Positions 61,501-64,000 of a stretch of 64,000 nucleotides of DNA are shown piece by piece (within the stretch, counting starts at the first letter, position 1; every line of letters starts with the position of its first letter). The notes beneath the pieces were generated by a model. The model was given only the letters and a program-made list of their open reading frames with translations, ran no database searches and was not told where the DNA came from. Both the position numbers and the translations under genes were made by a program. Source of the stretch: an uncultured Sulfitobacter sp. (GTDB lineage: Bacteria > Pseudomonadota > Alphaproteobacteria > Rhodobacterales > Rhodobacteraceae); NCBI RefSeq assembly GCF_947500075.1, contig NZ_CANMQS010000003.1, positions 1 through 64,000 of the forward strand, written 5' to 3'.

Positions 61501-61662
61501 GCCGCTTTCCCCACTTGAATGCTTGGGGAGGGGATACCGCTCAGCGGGATGGGAGTCAACGCGGGGCAAATTTACCATAACCATTTGTTTCGCATGCAAT
61601 TAATTGAGCGCAACGTGAGGTGGATTGCCGCGATGCAGCACCAAATCCCCTATATTCGTTAT

Positions 61663-61678
61663 TCAACCAAATGGTTGA
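61663..61678. promoter_or_regulatory. Palindromic operator-like site upstream of the atp operon
   Basis: TCAACCA and TGGTTGA form a perfect 7-bp inverted repeat around AA, in the AT-rich gap between the LysR gene stop and atpI. The symmetry looks like a repressor site. Which protein binds it is unknown. Confidence 0.45.
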
Positions 61679-61685
61679 TCTTACC

Positions 61686-62573
61686 TCATCCCGCACTGCG
61701 CCACGGCGCGCTTTCCAACAGCAGCCAGTCCCGGAACACCCGCACCGCCTTGCGCCGCATCGCCCCTTCGGAGCGCACCAGATAGAAGCCGCCCGACTGA
61801 AACCCGACGTCGGACACGCGCACCAGCCGGCCCGCTTTGGCGTCATGATCCACCACCTCGGCCGAGATCAGGATGATCGCCTGCCCGGTCAGCGCAGCCT
61901 CATAGGCCATGGGCGAGCGCATGTACCAGTTGAACTGTGGCGCGTCGTCCTCAGGCAGGCCAGCCACCTTGCACCAGCGGGACCAGATGTCACTGCCCCG
62001 GTCGCGCAGCAGCGGGTAGGTCAGAACCTCCGCCGGGTCGGTCAACGCGCCGGACACCAGCGACGGTGCTGCAAACGGATACAGCGGCGCGTCGCTGACC
62101 AGTTCAGACAGGGGATACTTGCCGCCCGGGTGCACAAACCGCAGCGCCAGGTCGGTTTCATACCGCTGCACGTCCGCCAGCCGTTTTGACGCCTCAACCC
62201 GCACCTCCACCTCCGGATGCAGCGCGTGAAACGATGCCAGTCGCGGGATCAGCCACTTCGCGGCAAAGAGCGGCTCGGCATTGATCCAGACCACCCCTTC
62301 GGGGATTTCGGCCATGTCCTCGGTCGCCTGCGCAATCGCCTCCAGTGCCGGGGAGATTTCCGCGAGATAAGCCGCGCCCTCACGGGTCAGCACCAGCCCG
62401 CGCGACATCACACGAAACAGCTGCATGCCCAGACGGTCCTCCAACCCGCGCACATGGCGGCTGATGGAGGAATGGCTGACGTTCAGCTCTTCGGCGGCAC
62501 GGCTGAAGCTCTCATGGCGGCCTGCGGCTTCAAAGGCGCGCAGGGCGTTCAGAGGGGGCAAGGGTAAGGACAT
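61686..62573 (-). CDS. LysR-family regulator, GcvA type
   Basis: A 295-residue regulator. The winged helix (residues 5-64) reads PPLNALRAFEAAGRHESFSRAAEELNVSHSSISRHVRGLE across two motifs, and the rest is a periplasmic-binding-type effector domain. The PLNALRAFEAAGRH start is typical of the GcvA-like branch, which governs glycine cleavage, beta-lactamase and others. ATG 62573 is the start, with AAGGGTAAGGAC just before it. It is divergent from the DUF1127 gene. Confidence 0.9.
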   Translation of the reverse strand: MSLPLPPLNALRAFEAAGRHESFSRAAEELNVSHSSISRHVRGLEDRLGMQLFRVMSRGLVLTREGAAYLAEISPALEAIAQATEDMAEIPEGVVWINAEPLFAAKWLIPRLASFHALHPEVEVRVEASKRLADVQRYETDLALRFVHPGGKYPLSELVSDAPLYPFAAPSLVSGALTDPAEVLTYPLLRDRGSDIWSRWCKVAGLPEDDAPQFNWYMRSPMAYEAALTGQAIILISAEVVDHDAKAGRLVRVSDVGFQSGGFYLVRSEGAMRRKAVRVFRDWLLLESAPWRSAG

Positions 62574-62739
62574 CGCCCATCTGTGCGTTTTAGGCACATG
62601 TGGTGTCAAGCAATTGTCTTTGTGGCCGTCAGGCGATTCAGCGATAATGAAGGCAGGATAACCCAACCATACTGGACCCAGACCAATGACCTTTGCAGAG
62701 GCGAACACGCATGTGCGTGACCGGGAAAGATGTGCCGAA

Positions 62740-62916
62740 ATGACATATATCAAACACCTTCTGGCGGGCTGGAACCGCTGGCGCGCCCACCTGCGCCACC
62801 CCCACATCCGCGATCTGTCGGCGCATCACGCCCGTGACATCGGCCTCACGGAGGCCGACATGGCCCGCCACACCCACCAGCATCCGTCCCAGACCACCCA
62901 TCACCCGCGCGGTTGA
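62740..62916 (+). CDS. Small DUF1127 (YjiS-like) protein
   Basis: A 58-residue basic protein with the DUF1127 pattern: LAGWNRWRAHLRHPHIRDL, then HHARDIGLTEADM, and a His-rich tail. In alphaproteobacteria such small proteins influence RNA turnover and phosphate or carbon metabolism. The start is either ATG 62740 or ATG 62686, which would add 18 residues; the domain fits the shorter form. Confidence 0.75.
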   Translation: MTYIKHLLAGWNRWRAHLRHPHIRDLSAHHARDIGLTEADMARHTHQHPSQTTHHPRG

Positions 62917-62951
62917 GGCGGCTTTCCCTTGCACCGCGCGCGCGGTATGAC

Positions 62952-63296
62952 ATGGCCATGACAGCCCCGCTTGATCAGGTCTTTGCCGCCCTTGCCGATC
63001 CCACCCGCCGTGCGATCCTTGCGATGCTCTTGGAGGATGATATGGCCGTCACGGACGTGGCCGATCCGTTTGACATGTCACTGGCGGCGATCTCCAAACA
63101 CCTTGGCGTTCTCACAACCGCTGGTCTGATCTCTCAGGAGAAACGCGGGCGGGTGAAATGGTGCAAGCTGGAACCCGACGCGATGCGCGATGCCTCCATC
63201 TGGATGCAGGGGTTTGGCCAGTTCGAACCCGTCAATCTGGACGCGTTTGAGCGGTTTCTGGCGGCGGAACTGCCGGATCCCCCGGCGAAACCCTGA
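62952..63296 (+). CDS. ArsR-family winged-helix regulator
   Basis: A 114-residue ArsR/SmtB-fold protein: QVFAALADPTRRAILAMLLEDD, then the recognition region MSLAAISKHLGVLTTAGLIS and the wing EKRGRVKWCKLEPDA. The metal-binding CxC of true ArsR is absent, so it belongs to the metal-independent branch often paired with SRPBCC proteins; none is adjacent. Starts at ATG 62952 or 62958. Its last 65 bases overlap the convergent EamA gene. Confidence 0.85.
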   Translation: MAMTAPLDQVFAALADPTRRAILAMLLEDDMAVTDVADPFDMSLAAISKHLGVLTTAGLISQEKRGRVKWCKLEPDAMRDASIWMQGFGQFEPVNLDAFERFLAAELPDPPAKP

Positions 63297-64000
63297 CCGC
63301 CGGGCTGTCATCGCGCAGCAGCATCAAGAGCGCGGCAACCGTCAGGGCCACCCCCACCAGCACCAGCGCCACCGGCGCGCCGCCGCCCAGCATGATCTCC
63401 CACACGATCACCCATGAGGGCGTCAGGTACGTGTAGGCCATGACCTTGGCGGACGGCAGGCGCATCGTGGCGTATTGCACCAGCACCACCGTGATCGCCG
63501 TGGCAAAAACGCAGGTATAGAACAGCGTCACCCAGACGCGGCCAGGCAGCGCAGTCCACTCAACCGCCATCAGCACAGGCCAGGCGTAGAGCATCAACAG
63601 GATGCCCCCCGCGACCGTGGTGCCAAAGGACAGGATCACCGCCGTCTCCCCCCGGTTCAGGCGGGCGACCATGGGCGTGTAGATCGCATGCGCGATGCAG
63701 CCGACGAAATAGATCATCTCCCCCTGCCCCACATCAAAGGCCGCAAAAGCCGCGAAATCCGCGCGGAAAATCACCCAAAGCGCGCCGATCCCGCCAATGC
63801 CCAGCGCTGTGGCCATGCGTGCGGTCAGGATCTGCCGCAGCAGCATCCAGCCAAAGAGCGCGGACATCAGTGGCACCAGCGTGAACACCGCCGCCGCCGA
63901 CACCGGTGGCGCGGTCTTCAGCCCCTCGAACATCAGCACAAAGTAGACGCCGAACAGCCCCCCCAGGACCGCGAACCGCCAGGGCGCGGCAAAGCTGCCC
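63232..64000 (-). CDS. EamA/DMT-family transporter, 5' end outside the window
   Basis: An integral membrane protein read from the window edge: 256 codons are present, covering seven or more helices and the second EamA repeat (FGTTVAGGILLMLYAW, LPSAKVMAYTYLTPSWVIVWEIM). Members export metabolites or amino acids. After the last helix a polar, Pro-rich tail of 24 residues (DDSPAVRVSPGDPAVPPPET) extends into the ArsR gene on the other strand, an unusual 65-base overlap. Confidence 0.85.
   Translation of the reverse strand, partial: GSFAAPWRFAVLGGLFGVYFVLMFEGLKTAPPVSAAAVFTLVPLMSALFGWMLLRQILTARMATALGIGGIGALWVIFRADFAAFAAFDVGQGEMIYFVGCIAHAIYTPMVARLNRGETAVILSFGTTVAGGILLMLYAWPVLMAVEWTALPGRVWVTLFYTCVFATAITVVLVQYATMRLPSAKVMAYTYLTPSWVIVWEIMLGGGAPVALVLVGVALTVAALLMLLRDDSPAVRVSPGDPAVPPPETAQTRPD

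Noticed and set aside
1..64000. CRISPR array, integrase, transposase or prophage genes
   Set aside because: None seen on either strand; the repeats found are two- to four-copy intergenic elements, not spacer arrays or insertion sequences.

Overview
The window is a stretch of ordinary chromosome from an alphaproteobacterium of the Rhodobacterales, most likely the Roseobacter group. Protein sequences and gene order both point there: chvG/chvI beside hprK-rapZ-EIIA-HPr and pckA; relA/spoT-DUF2062-pdxJ followed by lepB-rnc-era-recO; three tandem deformylase genes before fmt; atpI-B-E-F'-F; and methylsuccinyl-CoA dehydrogenase of the ethylmalonyl-CoA pathway. No rRNA, tRNA, CRISPR array, prophage or complete insertion sequence is visible. 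About 80 protein genes are packed tightly, many with 1 to 4 base stop/start overlaps.

Layout. 1-7.1 kb: start of tuf, a lipoprotein, a cytochrome P450, an M48 peptidase/DUF898 pair and parC. 7.3-14 kb: SH3 protein, SDR, a twin-helix protein with a cobalamin adenosyltransferase, etfBA, DUF6473 and 3-hydroxybutyryl-CoA dehydrogenase. 14-21.4 kb: acyltransferase, HPr, EIIA, rapZ, hprK, chvG, chvI and the divergent pckA. 21.5-28.5 kb: an unassigned GNAT-like protein with an atypical LysR-type regulator, XRE regulator, TauE exporter, mcd with a TetR regulator, META protein, recO and DUF1491. 28.5-37 kb: era, rnc, lepB, a parDE toxin-antitoxin pair, a deaminase, pdxJ, DUF2062, rsh, rpoZ and folK. 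37-49.3 kb: NYN nuclease, response regulator, ispH, small transporters, rnhA, fmt with three deformylase paralogs, a MalY-type lyase, NUDIX and a glutathionyl-hydroquinone reductase. 49.3-64 kb: a receiver protein, two cobalamin genes, MltB, smc, a GntR regulator, an AT-rich orphan, the F0 ATP synthase operon, LysR, DUF1127, ArsR and a truncated EamA transporter.

How the genes fit together. Mcd passes electrons to EtfAB. The adenosyltransferase and the two cobalamin genes supply adenosylcobalamin, which the mutases of the same C2-assimilation route need, and PckA leads from C4 acids to sugars. HPr, EIIA-Man, HprK and RapZ form a regulatory PTS branch without sugar permeases, next to the ChvG/ChvI envelope-stress system. 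RelA/SpoT and omega join stringent control to the same neighbourhood.

I did not find a convincing new multi-gene system. The most unusual material is between the genes: two families of dispersed, hairpin-rich repeats that mostly sit between convergent genes, a 116-bp nested palindrome and a pair of tandem 21-bp palindromes. Among proteins, the third deformylase paralog lacks its catalytic residues, and two response regulators have degenerate domains. The place usually held by acpS is occupied by a toxin-antitoxin pair and a deaminase.
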